A stretch of DNA of 64,000 nt from positions 258,501-322,500 of the forward strand of contig JASPKZ010001599.1 in the NCBI GenBank assembly GCA_030220185.1, in the 5' to 3' direction. Position 1 is the first letter of the stretch. Each line of letters begins with the position of its first letter. The notes beneath the pieces are model-generated. The model made no database searches. It was not told the DNA's origin and saw nothing but the letters and a program-made list of their open reading frames with translations. The DNA comes from Diploptera punctata (lineage: Eukaryota; Arthropoda; Insecta; Blattodea; Blaberidae). The translations under genes and the position numbers were made by a program. This document shows positions 1 through 12,660 of the stretch, piece after piece.

Positions 1-897
1 ACTAGATCATGCCATTAAATCCTTAGAGAATGAGGAAGGCTTACAACTCAATGGTATTAATAAGCTGTTAGTTTATGCTGATGATGTAGTATTGTTGGCC
101 GACAGCGAGGAGATACTAAAGGACAACACGGACACACTATTGAGTAACACTAAGGAATTAGGACTGGAAGTAAATATCAATAAAACTAAATATATGGCCA
201 CACGTAGAAATAAATTATATAATGGAAATGGACAGCTAATGAGAAATGAGGGAAATTTTGAGGAAGTGGCTGAATTCAAATACCTAGGAACAATAATCAC
301 AAATAGGAATGAGATGCAGAAAGAAATAAACATAGGCTCAATTCTGGAAATGCGTGCTATTATGCAATGCAGAGACTTTTGATGTCCGAACTCCTTTCAA
401 AAAACGTTAAACTGAAAATATATAAAACTATTATTCTACCAGTTATATTATATGGGTGCAAAACATGGACTCTTACTTTAAGGGAGGAGAGGAGATTGCA
501 GGTTTTTGAGAATAAAGTACTTAGGAAAATTTTTGGACCAAAGAGAGATGAACAGACAGGTGAATGGAGAAGGCTACATAACAATGAACTACATGGTCTT
601 TATAGGAAGCCAGATATAATAAGAACAGTTAAGTCTCGTAGACTACGATGGGCAGGACATGTTGCACGTATGGGGAATGAAAGACTTGCATGGAAACTTC
701 TTGTAGGAAAGCCTGAGGGAAAACGCCCAATTGGTAGACCAAGAATGAGGTGGGAGAATAACATTAACTATGATTTGAGGGAAGTAGATTATACAGGAAA
801 TAATTGGAAAGCATTAGCTCAGGATAGGGATGTATGGAGAGCTTATGTCCGCGCGGCCATGAACCTATGGGTTCGATAGTGCCAGTGAGTAAGTAAG
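1..897 (+). pseudogene. LINE-alpha reverse transcriptase, 3' part, frameshifted
   Basis: The 3' end of a non-LTR retrotransposon enters from the left edge. The first frame (to about 382) shows the catalytic palm motif VYADDVVLLAD and the following thumb region. A missing T near 329, compared with the copy at 18999, shifts the reading into a second frame (367-879), which carries YGCKTWTL and the C-terminal RRLRWAGHVARM and GRPRMRWE motifs seen at the end of RTE/Jockey-like polymerases. The element ends in a short AGTA-type tail after the stop codon. It is the reference copy of the most abundant LINE in the window and is certainly dead. Confidence 0.85.
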
Positions 898-1709
898 TAT
901 ATAATTAGTGAAAATAGGCCTAAATGTTAGTATTGTCGCGGAGAAAATACAATTTTTAAACATTACATTTGGTTAGAGCACTGACTTCGGAAAACTATGA
1001 ATTGCAAAAGAAATGGCAAGAATTGTGTTAATGACCTAATAGATCAAAAACACTATGTGACCTCGAAGTCACACTGATATGGTTTATGTGACCTCGAAGT
1101 CACACTGATATGGTTTAAATGCTTCATTACAGGGAATTATGGGTCAAGAACATGAAAAGATAGTAAGTCATTAATATGACCTAACTGATAAATACGGCTG
1201 CATGTTAATACTTTTTTATTATTTTTATAAGTTTATGAATCCACAAGATTAATAATTAATATTTGAAATTAAATTTGAAACCCAGACACGTAAGACCCTA
1301 TAAACGTTTTCTTAAATTTTAGCCCATTTTGATCGATTGTATTAGCCTAATAGTGTGACATGAAAAACTTTGAATGGTTTTCAAGTAATCATCATCCGAA
1401 GGGTCCAGGGAAAGAACAGGACAAGTCATTTTTTGTTCAAATGGAGTTTAGGTTATCATTAAATTCTCCATGGAAAGAACCATCTTTTAGAAGTTTAAAA
1501 CAGTAAAAGAAACGGTTTATTCACAGGGTTTATTTTCCTTCAGAACTTGGTATACAGATAAAGTAGTATAATAATAGTACATATTGTAAAATTAAGTGTT
1601 TTTTGTCGGTTCATATAATATCAAGAATTACGTCATGTAGCCTCTTCTGCCTCAAGTAAGTTCGTATTTCTATCGCTTTCTCGGAATTCTAAGATTTTTC
1701 TTCCCGTTA
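898..1709. other. No gene recognised
   Basis: AT-rich sequence without a credible coding frame. It contains one short tandem duplication, listed separately. Confidence 0.5.
1050..1113. repeat. Two-copy 32-bp tandem duplication
   Basis: The phrase CTATGTGACCTCGAAGTCAC plus its flank occurs twice in direct succession. Each copy also holds a small palindrome around TGACCTCGAAGTCA. Confidence 0.7.
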
Positions 1710-2854
1710 TGCTGTGGTTTATCTACGACGCAACGCGCCAGCGCAAAAATTGCTCCCCATGTATTTAAATGGAGGTGGTTTATCTACAACGCAAATTGAT
1801 GGCGCAAAAAAAATTGCGCTGACATGTCGCGTCGTGTTTTGGAATCTCTTGAATCCAGACGCAATTTGCCAGCGCAAACAAAGAATATAGAAGATATTAC
1901 CCGTACTCATTGGTGTAATTGCTAAAAACAAACTAAGATTTTATAACAAAATGTCGGAAATACAGTACTTGTTTTATAACTTTCCAATTTTAACGACGAA
2001 AGTTAGATGATTTTGTTGCAAATCATCGAGTTCTATACATGTTTTATACAATATAGCATGAAGGAATATAGAGATGTACAGAAAAAAGTTATTGTGGCTT
2101 GAACTTAGTCAAGAGATAAATAAAACCTGTAAATATTTTATCTCGTCTTCTATTAAATTCAAAACCTGATAAAACTGCTCAGGCGAAAATCTGAAGTATT
2201 CTAAAATTTGGTATATTCATCAACCATATGTTTATTTAAGAACTAAAGAATAATTTATTCTATAATTTTCCATATTCATATGATTCTGTTGCTCTAGCTA
2301 CTTTTTCTGTCTTTACTAATATTTCGAATTATTTTAATCGTTTTGCAACGACACGTGAAACTTTTTTTATGAAGAATTTTAATATGTTTATCTATGTAGA
2401 CAAAATTAGGGAATTTTCCGCTCTTATTTTCAAAGGTTTCTTGGTAGAACTGAAGTTAGCATACGTGAACGCTCATAAAAATGACCAACATTTGCATTTA
2501 ATTCCAAACCATATTTTAAGAAATAAATGTTCAATCACTTCATTTTGTTAGGTTCCGATGGGTCAGTTTAGTGTACAGCAGATTAGTTTATAGTTTACTA
2601 AATAGTATGTATGTAATTTATTTCATTAGGTTATGCAGGGACAGGTTTGTATACATTAGTTTTTGTAAACACATTTGGAAATTTATTATGAACGTTGGTC
2701 ATTTTGATTTTCCATATATGTGGCGCCATCTGGCGACAATTCTATAAACATATGCGCTCTAGCGTATGCGCTCCATGCGAAACCAGCATCACGCCGAGCG
2801 AAACGCGAATTCGCGTCACGTCGGGCGCGACACGCTGTATAATAAACCGTAGCA
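1710..2854. mobile_element. Candidate PIF/Harbinger-like DNA transposon remnant
   Basis: The left end reads TGCTGTGGTTTAT and the right end is the complement of TGCTACGGTTTAT, each directly flanked by TTA (1707-1709 and 2855-2857). A three-base TTA duplication is the PIF/Harbinger signature. Both subterminal regions are rich in GCGC/CGCG words, unlike the AT-rich interior, and the phrase GTGGTTTATCTACNACGCAA recurs inside the left end (near 1783). No transposase was recognised. The terminal match is short, so this is a reasoned candidate only. Confidence 0.4.
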
Positions 2855-3167
2855 TTAGGTCCGTAAGCAAACAGTCTCAGAGGTAGCCTGTCATTGGGCA
2901 AATAAAAAAGTGATTAGCCTTATCTTATATCTATGGTCAAGGATTAGAAAATTAAGTTGGTACTGCTCTGAACTCAATTAGCAGGACATAGCACACTTTT
3001 CCAAGAAAATCATTTCGAACGGATATATGTTCAACAAACGCAGGTAATCCTTAGATGAAACTACAATACATGGAGGTGTGAACGACATAAAGATTGTTCC
3101 GCCATATTGTATTTGGTTGCAAATATGCACGACATATTTAATGAAACGGAAAATTCGCATTCTCCGG

Positions 3168-3660
3168 ACAAGTTGTTGTTGTTGTTGTTGTTTTCAAATG
3201 CTGGGCCTTGGCACCGAAGCCATTAGCGTTCTTGCTCTCCAATATTTCTCTATGGTGGATCCAACAGGTAATACTTCAGATTTGTAGGTATTCTTCATTC
3301 ATTTCTTCATCTTTATTGCATAGAGGACAATTTGGATTCGTGTAGATTCCTATTTTATATAAATGTTTGGCCAAATAGTCATGTTCTGTAAGCAGTCTAA
3401 ATTTTGCTACTGTAGTTTTACGTGGAATTTCTGGAATAATATCTGGCTTCTTTACTAAAATATTCCATTTTTTGTCTTTGGCTTTATTACATAGGTCTTG
3501 GTTTTTGTTTGTTTTTAATTATTCTTTTTATGGATGTGAAAGGTAACCTTTTAGTAGTATTCTGAATTAAATTGGAGCCTTTTTTGGCAAGAAAATCAGC
3601 AGTGTCAACCTCCGGACAACAATGGCGATGGAGTTATTGCGGTCTTTTGATGAAGTGAAA
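3168..3660 (-). pseudogene. Jockey-like LINE 3' fragment (RNase H / zinc-knuckle region)
   Basis: Read on the minus strand, one frame gives TADFLAKKGSNL, which resembles the AD-LAK-G end of LINE RNase H domains. Further along, another frame gives TEHDYLAKHLYKIGIYTNPN followed by a Cys-x2-Cys pair (CPLC). This domain order is typical of Jockey-group elements that carry RNase H. The 3' end is a (CAA)n tail, seen as TTG repeats at 3173-3190. It is a lineage distinct from the alpha and beta families and is badly frameshifted. Confidence 0.65.
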
Positions 3661-4679
3661 ATACTCTACCTATGACTTTACTAGTGCCCATATTCAAACA
3701 TATGGCGGACAATTACATTCGAGGTCGGCCCTGGGGTAGAGACTTCCTGATGACAATACGAATGATTTGTTGCAGATCTCCCACGAACAAATAATTCAGT
3801 AGAAATGTGTCATTACAGGTTAAATTTGCTCATGAAAAACAAATCCTTCGTTTAACGATTTCCTTCAAATGATTCAGAATAAGAACGTGGAAACTACAGG
3901 ACACATGCATCGTTTGAAGGCTGAAAGTACCTTTAAAAAAACTACCCACAAACTAGCAGTAAAATTCAAATGAGTGTTTCTTGGTAAATAAATATAAAAC
4001 ATGCCAAATCTTGGCTTATTTATGTGCACTACAACATACTGTATTCGGTAATTTTTATCAACAGACTTTTTGACTGAAATTGTGGATTGAAAATTAATAA
4101 ATCTATTCTTAAAAAAGCTTATTTTTTATTTTTTACCTGGTTACGGAATAACTGTGACATGCTATAGTAGGCCTACATGATCAAGAAACATGTGACCACA
4201 TTTATTATCTTATCAAAGGATTTGTTTGACCATACATTTATTACAGAGTATCAAGTAACCAAATTTCTATGTCAAGAATTCGGAACTTGGAAATTTCACG
4301 CGTGTAAGGGTTAATGGCAACTAATCTGAAGAAAGTGGTCAAAATGTAATTATATTCAGTCATTTATTTTACTATCTATACATGATACAAAATAAATTGT
4401 GAGTTCTGCAAAGGAACAAAATATTGTAGTCTGCCAAAGTTAATCGAAAAAAATGTAACCTTAACGCCATCTATCCCCATACCGTAGAATCCGAAATTCA
4501 GAAAGTGCGGTGGTTCGCTTTGGAACATATCCACAAATATTCTTGTCTGTCACAATTCAGTTCTTTACACATCATCCCAATATTTTCTTTTCTCCCTTTT
4601 TTTCTTCCTTTAGTATTAGGCACTCAAACAGAGGTTACAATATTAGTGATTATTTATCTCACATACCGATAATTTTGCT
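3661..4679. other. No gene recognised
   Basis: AT-rich intergenic sequence with only short stop-riddled frames. I see no motif that identifies an element. Confidence 0.5.
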
Positions 4680-7600
4680 TCTTGCTGTTCTTAAAATTGC
4701 CTCTTCCTGTTCATAAAATTGCCTCTTCCTGTTCATAAAATTGCCTCTTCCTGTTCATAAAATTGCCTCTACCTGTTCATAAAATTGCCTCTTCCTGTTC
4801 ATAAAATTGCTTCTTCCTGTTCATAAAATTGCCTCTTCCTGTTCATAAAATTGCCTCTACCTGTTCATAAAATTGCCTCTTCCTGTTCATAAAATTGCCT
4901 CTTCCTGTTCATAAAATTGCTCTTCCTGTTCATAAAATTGCTTCTTCCTGTTCATAAAAATTGCCTCCTCACTGTTCATAAAATTGCCTCTCCTGTTCAT
5001 AAAATTGCCTCTTCCTGTTCATAAAATTGCCGCTTCCTGTTCATAAAATTGCCTCTTCCTGTTCATAAAATTGCCTCTTCTGTTCATAAAATTGCCTCTT
5101 TCCTGTTCATAAAATTGCCTCTTCTGTTCATAAAATTGCCTCTTCCTGTTCATAAAATTGCCTCTTCCTGTTCATAAAATTGCCTCTTCCTGTTCATAAA
5201 ATTGCCTCTTCCTGTTCATAAAATTGCCTCTTCCTGTCATAAAATTGCCTCTTCCTGTTCATAAAATTGCCTCTTCTTCCTGTTCATAAAATTGCCTCTT
5301 CCTGTTCATAAAATTGCCTCTTCCTGTTCATAAAATTGCCTCTACCTGTTCATAAAATTGCCTCTTCCTGTTCATAAAATTGCCTCTTCCTGTTCATAAA
5401 ATTGCCTCTTCTGTTCATAAAATTGCCTCTTCCTGTCATAAAATGCCTCTTCCTGTTCATAAATTGCCTCTTCTGTTCATAAAATTGCCTCTTCCTGTTC
5501 ATAAAATTGCCTCTTCCTGTTCATAAATTGCTCTCTTCCTGTTCATAAAATTTCCTCTTCCTGTTCATAAAATTGCCTCTTCCTGTTCATAAAATTGCCT
5601 CTTCCTGTTCATAAAATTGCCTCTTCCTGTTCATAAAATGCCTCTTCCTGTTCATAAAATGCCTCTTCCTGTTCATAAAATTTCATCTTCCTGTTCTGAA
5701 AATTGCCTCTTCCTGTTCATCAAATTGCCTCTTCCTGTTCATAAATTGCCTCTTCCTGTTCATAAATTGCCTTCCTGTCAAAAATTTGCCTCTTCCTGTT
5801 CATAAAATTGCCTCTTCCTGTTCATAAATTGCCTCTTCCTGTTCATAAAATTGCCTCTTCCTGTTTCATAAAATTGCCTCTTCTGTTCATAAATTGCCTC
5901 TTCCTGTTCATAACATTTGCCTCTTCCTGTTATAAAATTGCCTCTTCCTGTTCATAAAATTGCCTCTTCCTGTTCATAAAATTTGCCTCTTCCTGTTCAT
6001 AAAATTGCCTCTCCTGTTCATAAAATTGCTCTGTCCTGTTCATAAATTGCCTCTCCGTGTTCATAAAATGCCTCTTCCTGTTCATAAAAGTGCCTCATTC
6101 CTGTTCATAAAATTGCCTCTTCCTGTCATAAAATTGCCCTCTTTCCTGTTCATAAAATTGCCTCTTCCTGTTCATAAAATTGCCTCTTCCTGTTCATAAA
6201 ATTGCCTCTTCCTGTTCATTAAAATTGCCTCTTCCTGTTCATAAAATTGCCTCTTCCTGTTCATAAAATTGCCTTTTCCTGTTCATAAAATTGCCTCTTC
6301 CTGTTCATAAAATTGCCTCTTCCTGTTCATAAAATTGCCTCTTCCTGTTCATAAAATTGGCACTCTCCTGTTCATAAAATTGCCTTTTCCTGTTCATAAA
6401 ATTGCCTCTTCCTGTTGATAAAATTGCCTCTTCCTGTTCATAAAATTGCCTCTTCCTGTTCATAAAATTGCCTCTTCCTGTTCATTAAAATTGCCTCTTC
6501 CGTTCATAAAATTGCCTCTTCCTGTTCATAAAATTGCCTCTTCCTGTTCATTAAAATTGCCTCTTCCTGTTATAAAAATTGCCTCTTCCTGTTGAAAATT
6601 GCCTCTTCTTGTTCATAAAATTGCCCTCTTCCTGTTCATAAAATTGCCTCTTCCTGTTCATAAATTGCCTTCTTCCTGTTCATAAAATTGCCTCTTTCTG
6701 TTCATAAATTGCCTCTCCTGTTCCTAAAATTGCCTCTTCCTGTTCATAAAATTGCCTCTTCCTGTTCATAAAATTGCCTCTTTCCTGTTCATAAAATTGG
6801 CCTCTTCCTGTTCTATAAATTGCCTCTTCCTGTTCATAAAATTGCCTCTTCCTGTTAATAAAATTGCCTCTTCCTGTTCATAAAATTTGCTCTTCCTGTT
6901 GATAAAAAATTGCCTCTTCCTGTTGATAAAATTGCCTCTTCCTGTTCATGAATTGCCTCTTCCTGGTTCATAAAATTGCCTCTTCCTGTTCATTAACATT
7001 GGCCTCTTCCTGTTCATAAAATTGCCTCTTCCTGTTCATAAAATTGCCTCTTCTGTTCATAAAAATTGCCTCTTCCTTTCATAAATTGCCTCTTTCCTGT
7101 TCATAAAATTGCCTCTTCCTGTTTTTAAATTGGCTCTTCCTGTTCATAAAATTGCCTCTTCCTGTTTATAAATTGCCTCTTTCTGTTCATAAAATTGCCT
7201 CTTCCTGTTCATTAAATTGCCTCTTCCTGTTCATAAAATTGCCTCTTCCTGTTCATAAAATTGCCCTCTTCTGTTCATAAAAATTGCCTCTTCCTGTTCA
7301 TAAAATTGCCTCTTCCTGTTCATAAATTTTGCTCTTCCTGTTCATAAAATTGCCTCTTCCTGTTCATAAAATTGCCTCTCCTGTTCATTAAAATTGCCTC
7401 TTCCTGTTCATAAAATTGCCTCTTCCTGTTCATAAAATTGCCTCTTCCTGTTCATAAAATTGCCTCTTACTGTTCATAAATGGCCTCTTCTGTTCATTAA
7501 AATGCTCTTCCTGTTGATGAAATTGCCTCTTCCTGTTGATAAAATTGCCTCTTCCTGTTGATAATTGCCTCTTCCTGTTGCATAAAATTGCCTCTTCCTG

Positions 7601-8840
7601 TTCATAAAATTGCCTCTTCTGTTTATTAAAATTGCCTCTTTCTGTTGATAGAAATGCCTCTTCCTGTTGATGAAAATTGCCTCTTCCTGTTGATGAAATT
7701 GCCTCTTCCTGTTGATGAAATTGCCTCTTCCTGTTGATGAAATTGCCTCTTCCTGTTCATAAAATTGGCTCTTCCTGTTGATGAAATTGCCTCTTCTGTT
7801 GATGAAATTGCCTCTTCCCTGTTGATGAAATTGCCTCTTCCTGTTCATAAATTGCCTTCTTCCTGTTCATAAAATTGCCTCTTCCTGTTCATAAAATTGC
7901 CTCTTCCTGTTCATAAAATTGCCTCTTCCTGTTCATAAAATTGCCTCTTCCTGTTCATAAAATTGCCTCTTCCTGTTCATAAAATTGCCTCTTCCTGTTC
8001 ATAAAATTGCCTCTTCCTGTTCATAAAATTGCCTCTTCCTGTTCATAACATTTGCCTCTCCTGTTCATAAAATTGCCTCTTCCTGTTCATAAAATTGCCT
8101 CTTCCTGTTGATAAAATTGCCTCTTCCTGTTCATAAAATTGCCTCTTCCTGTTCATAAAATTGCCTTCCTGTTCATAAAATTGCCTCTTCCTGTTCATAA
8201 AATTGCCTCTTCCTGTTCATAAAATGGCCTCTTCCTTTCATAAAATTGCCTCTTCCTGTTCATAAAATTGCCTCTTCCTGTTCATAAAATTGCCTCTTCC
8301 TGTTCATAAAATTGCCTCTTCCTGTTCATAAAATTGCCCTTCTCATGTTCATAAAATTGCCTCTTCCTGTTCATAAAATTGCCTCTTCCTGTTCATAAAA
8401 ATTGCCTCTTCCTGTTCATAAAATTGCCTCTTCCTGTTCATAAAATTGCCTCTTCCTGTTCATAAATTGCTCTTCCTGTTCATAAAATTGCCTCTTCCTG
8501 TTCATAAAATTGCCTCTTCCTGTTCATAAAATTGCCTCTTCCTGTTCATAAAATTGCCTCTTCCTGTTCATAAAATTGCCTCTTCCTGTTCATAAAATTG
8601 CCTCTTCCTGTTCATAAAATTGCCTCTTCCTGTTTATAAAATTGCCTCTTCCTGTTCATAAAATTGCCTCTTCTGTTCATAAATTGCCTCTTCCTGTTCA
8701 TAAAATTGCCTCTTCCTGTTCATAAAATTGCCTCTTCCTGTTCATAAAATTGCCTCTTCCTGTTCATAAAATTGCCTCTTCCTGTTCATAAAATTGCCTC
8801 TTCCTGTTGATAAAATTGCCTCTTCTTGTTCGTAATGAGA
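4680..8840. repeat. 22-bp minisatellite array, about 190 copies
   Basis: The unit is TTCCTGTTCATAAAATTGCCTC, repeated head to tail for about 4.2 kb. Between about 4900 and 7850 many units carry single-base insertions or deletions, and around 7500-7840 a variant with GTTGATGAAATT replaces GTTCATAAAATT. From about 7860 to 8835 the units are nearly perfect. The short open frames across it simply translate the repeat in rotating phase and are not genes. Confidence 0.97.
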
Positions 8841-8845
8841 GATAT

Positions 8846-9574
8846 CTCCGCAAATTAACTTCTTTGACAAAGATATCGATTCAACAATGAACGATCGATA
8901 TGACACAGCAAGAAATGCCAAAAGAAAACAACTTCAAACATTATGAAAAAAAAAGTTGGTTCTGTTGCTCTAAACATTTATTAAATGCATTATTGTTAAA
9001 GTTATTTCTCGTACAATCATCTGTTACTGATTTTTCCCAAGTCCAAATAGATTTAACACTAAAGATATGCTATTTATAACTAAACAACCTGCTTAGAAAT
9101 CGCCCGGAAGTAAGATCGGAATACATAACCTCACATTTGGTAAATATAATTAGTTTCTGCTTCTGATGTTGCATTATTCGCTAAATAGTCATTCCAAATC
9201 CAACTCGAGGTTGAGTTTTTCATTAGAAAAGCACAACCTCTTGTTAGATTACGGTTGATAATTTGATAGCTTGACACTTATATATTACTTTCACAAAACA
9301 TCATAATAACAGGGTTCTCAACGTTCAAAATTTAAGAATCCTACAAACATTTCCAGGGTTGAATATTGCCTTGCCAATATATAATTAGGCTATTAGCCTA
9401 GAAATCCTTTTAAAAAGTTTTAAAAAGCCCTTACTGTTAAGAAATGCCATATTTATGTTATAATAAGTGTTTAGTTTGGAATAGCATATACAAAGATATA
9501 AATGTAGAGCTAGGAAACAAAATTGAAAGATAATCAGCTAATTTTCATTTACTTTGACAGTCCTTTAACATTAT
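8846..9574. other. No gene recognised
   Basis: Very AT-rich unique-looking sequence between the minisatellite and the next candidate element. Confidence 0.45.
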
Positions 9575-10182
9575 TTAAGGGGTAGAAGTACCTTTAGATA
9601 AAAAATATAATATTTAATTTATTTTGTTATTGTGTAGAATGGGATTTCCTCTTTAGTTCATAATTTCAAAACTTTTTTAGATAATGTAATGATATTTTGC
9701 ATGAATATATATTACAAATAGAGAAATCAAATATACAAGAATCACTCGTGTAACATGAATATTTCATCTAAAAAATAATTGTCCCAAAAAGTTAAAAAAT
9801 CTAGTATTCGGTTAAACATTTAATATATATATTTATTTATTTATTTATTTATGTTTATCCTATAACTCCTTAACAAATCTGGTACATTTTGTAAATACAA
9901 GATTGAAGAACAGAACAGAAAAGGAACCAATACAAATATTCAGAATTGTGAAAATTATCTGCAAAATACTACTGAACTGCACTTCCTCAGGTGTCATTTT
10001 GAGTCTTAAACCAATAGTAGTGACAACTATTTCGTAATATCAGAACATTGTATAACAAAGAAAAAGGTTTGATAATTAATTATACCAATTGATGATTTGG
10101 TATAGCTACAAGTTTTTTTCAAAAAAAGTAAAAATAAGAACTACTCCATCTACGGTGTTCGAAGGTACTTCTACCCCTTTAA
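9575..10182. mobile_element. TTAA-bounded MITE candidate with 18-bp terminal inverted repeats
   Basis: AAGGGGTAGAAGTACCTT at 9577-9594 is matched in inverse orientation at 10162-10179. TTAA lies at each boundary (9575-9578, 10179-10182), the target preference of piggyBac-type elements. The right end has one extra base between TIR and TTAA. The interior is AT-rich with a (TTTA)n patch near 9835 and no coding frame, so it would be non-autonomous. Confidence 0.55.
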
Positions 10183-10226
10183 ACATTTAGGGTATTACGA
10201 CTACACAAATACAAACATATTTCATC

Positions 10227-10259
10227 AACTCTTTCTTCTTCTTCTTCTTCTTCTTCTGC
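10227..10259. repeat. (TTC)n microsatellite
   Basis: Uninterrupted TTC/CTT repeats. The same triplet, as GAA, forms the tail of the LINE-beta family, so this may be a tail remnant. Confidence 0.85.
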
Positions 10260-10716
10260 TTCATGAAATTAGGCCTTTTGACCTGTTTTCACATCAAGTG
10301 GGATTTAATGAATCCTCCCATCTAGTAAACTCTTTAATTTATATAATACATTATGTTACCATTTTGCTTAATTTATTCTAAAGGTTTAACATATTCTTTT
10401 AAATCTTAGTCCACTTTAAAGAGTATGTTTAGAGTTGGTGCACCGCAAAAACTTCCTTTATTTATTATAATTAAATCGATAATTAATATACCAACTTTTT
10501 ACACGCCGTATTTGCTTCAGAACGAGTTTATAGCTATGACGAAATAGACTATTAAAGATAAGGCACGTATTTAGTTAAAACAAAACGTCCAAAAGCAACA
10601 CAAAAATTAATATTAATACGTACAGTGCATCAGGAAAACATCAGTTAAATGACGTGAAAGTAACAAATGTAACATCTTTTTTAATTTATCGTGAGTACAT
10701 AATTTAAGTCTATCAA

Positions 10717-10729
10717 CATAATAATAATG

Positions 10730-10789
<60 letters not shown>
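10717..10789. repeat. (AAT)n microsatellite
   Basis: About 23 AAT repeats with one GAT interruption near the left end. Confidence 0.95.
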
Positions 10790-10927
10790 GCAGTAAGTTT
10801 TATATCTAACTAATGTTTGTGCTAAAAGTAATAGATAACAATAAGATACTATAACTTTTAAGAATGCTAGAAAGGTTGTGCTGCGACAACAGGTATCAGA
10901 AAGGTAAGTGAATATGTCATGTTACAT

Positions 10928-11222
10928 ATGATGTGAAACATGGACTCTTAGTTTAAGGGCTGGAGAAAATATTACGAGTATTTAAACATACAATTCTTAG
11001 GAAAATTTTGGACCGAAGTTAGACGGACAGACAGGTGAATGGAGAGGACTACATAACAGTTAGCTACGTGATGTTGATGAGAACTAGATGTAATAAGAAC
11101 AGAGATGAAATTTGTGGGAGGTAAATTATACTGGTACGATTGATAAAAATTGGCTATGGTTAGGGATGTATGGAGAGGTTATGCCCGCACCTATGTGATT
11201 GATAGTGCCTGTGAGTTAATTA
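10928..11222 (+). pseudogene. LINE-alpha 3' fragment, highly degenerate
   Basis: Recognisable islands of the alpha family remain: GTGAAACATGGACTCTTA at 10932, GACAGACAGGTGAATGGAGA near 11026, and the terminal GATGTATGGAGAGGTTATG followed by GAGTTAATTAGT. Many indels separate them. It is older than the other alpha copies in the window. Confidence 0.7.
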
Positions 11223-11306
11223 GTTTTAAATCAGCAATTTTCCTTAAAATTGCTTGTGACAATTACCAATATGTATTAATGATTCTGTTTTATAAATAAT
11301 TTATCT

Positions 11307-11506
11307 TTAAAATATATATGTGCAGTCAATATGCCCATTTCACCAATTAATGTTTTAAAATGGTCGACAAGTTTCTACAGCCAAGCTGTCATTCTCAGGA
11401 CCAGATATCTGGTCTTGAGAATGACAGCTTGGCTGTAGAAACTTGTCGACCATTTTAAAACATTAATTGGTGAAATGGGCATATTGACTGCACATATATA
11501 TTTTAA
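11307..11506. repeat. 200-bp near-perfect foldback element
   Basis: Two arms of about 100 bp meet at the palindrome CCAGATATCTGG (centre 11406/11407). Pairing runs out to TTAAAATATATATGTGCAG on the left and its complement on the right, with essentially one mismatch near the centre. No coding sequence. It is either a foldback MITE or a product of a local inverted duplication. Confidence 0.85.
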
Positions 11507-11940
11507 TATTTTATCACCAAGAAGATCACTTGTGTATTAAATTTATCTTTAGTTTACATAGTGTAGTAAATACATGCAATTTGGACGAATGTATCATTTG
11601 ACAATGAAATTCAAATATTAACATGTCTGGTCACTCCTTGTCCAAGCAAGCTGAAATAATCGCTTGAGGATATGTTCCATCTAAACTGTTTTTCTTTTTC
11701 ATAAATGAAAAGGAAATAAAAAATTTCAGAATTGAATTTCTTTACACACACACTCTTTTTATTTCGTGTGCTGTGAAATTATTATATAAAAACTGTTTTT
11801 AACATGGAATAACTTGGAAAAAAAGAGAGTATTTGAGCTAAATGTTTATTCATCTGTTTACTAGGTTACTTTTCGCATAACCTAATAAATAATTTTAATT
11901 TGGAACAATCAAAACATTTTCAATATCTTATGTTTAGTTA

Positions 11941-12205
11941 GTCCACCGCTGTGGTCTCGAGATAGCGTGCTGCCTAGGACGCAGCGGGCCCGGGTTCGAT
12001 TCCCGGTCAGGACAGACTCCTGGATGAGGTTTTTTCTCGGGGTTTTTCCTCACCTGTAAGACAAATGTCAGGAAACTTAGGCCCCAACGAAAATCATCCG
12101 GCCATCATCATCCTTATCATCATCCTTCACCGGTGTGGAAAGCAATGGGAAGCTACCACATCTATAATTCCCTAGTAAAGCTGCAAAGCATAGCATACAA
12201 ATGGG
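11941..12205 (+). mobile_element. SINE-1, tRNA-derived
   Basis: The head carries a tRNA-like RNA polymerase III promoter: GTGGTCTCGAGATAGCG as an A-box region and GGGTTCGATTCCC as the B box. The body contains the family phrase CCTCACCTGTAAGACAAATG, an (ATC)n patch and the 3' word GGGCAGAATTA. Five copies occur in the window. Confidence 0.8.
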
Positions 12206-12408
12206 GCAGAATTATTATGTTAATTAAATAAAAATAAAACTTTTATTTGATTTTCATATTTATTATATAATTCAGTGACAGCTGTTTCGGTACACTGTAC
12301 CTTCTTCACACATGTTAACAAATTATGAATTGTGTTCCAACTGATCTAAGCAACAATACAACAATATTTATTTAAATTTTTTAATTTAACAAAGGGGATT
12401 CATTCAAA

Positions 12409-12660
12409 TCAAGTTGAGAATTTAAGTTTTTTACTACTTTTAAATTTATTAATTTCTACAGCCTCCAAAAGATCTAACTTCTTACCCTTATCACAAATAT
12501 GTAAAATATCAAAATTTGGATCGAAACAATGATTAAATTGGAATAGGTGGTTAGCATATTTTGAATTTTCTAAATTTCTGTTGTATGCTCTCATGTGTTC
12601 CTTTATCCGAGAGATAAAAGGTCTACCAGTTTGTCCTATATAGACATTGTCACATGTACC
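12409..12660 (-). pseudogene. Penelope-like element fragment, GIY-YIG endonuclease C-terminus
   Basis: The minus strand reads CDNVYIGQTGRPFISRIKEH and continues into an open frame ending about 61 residues further. VYIGQT plus the R-x3-KEH spacing matches the core of the GIY-YIG nuclease fused to Penelope-type reverse transcriptases. No reverse transcriptase is seen next to it. It differs clearly in sequence from the two other Penelope families here (PLE-1 and PLE-2). Confidence 0.65.

Noticed and set aside
4680..8840. Short proteins with repeating LPLPVHK or NFINRK sequence
   Set aside because: They are translations of the 22-bp minisatellite in rotating frames.
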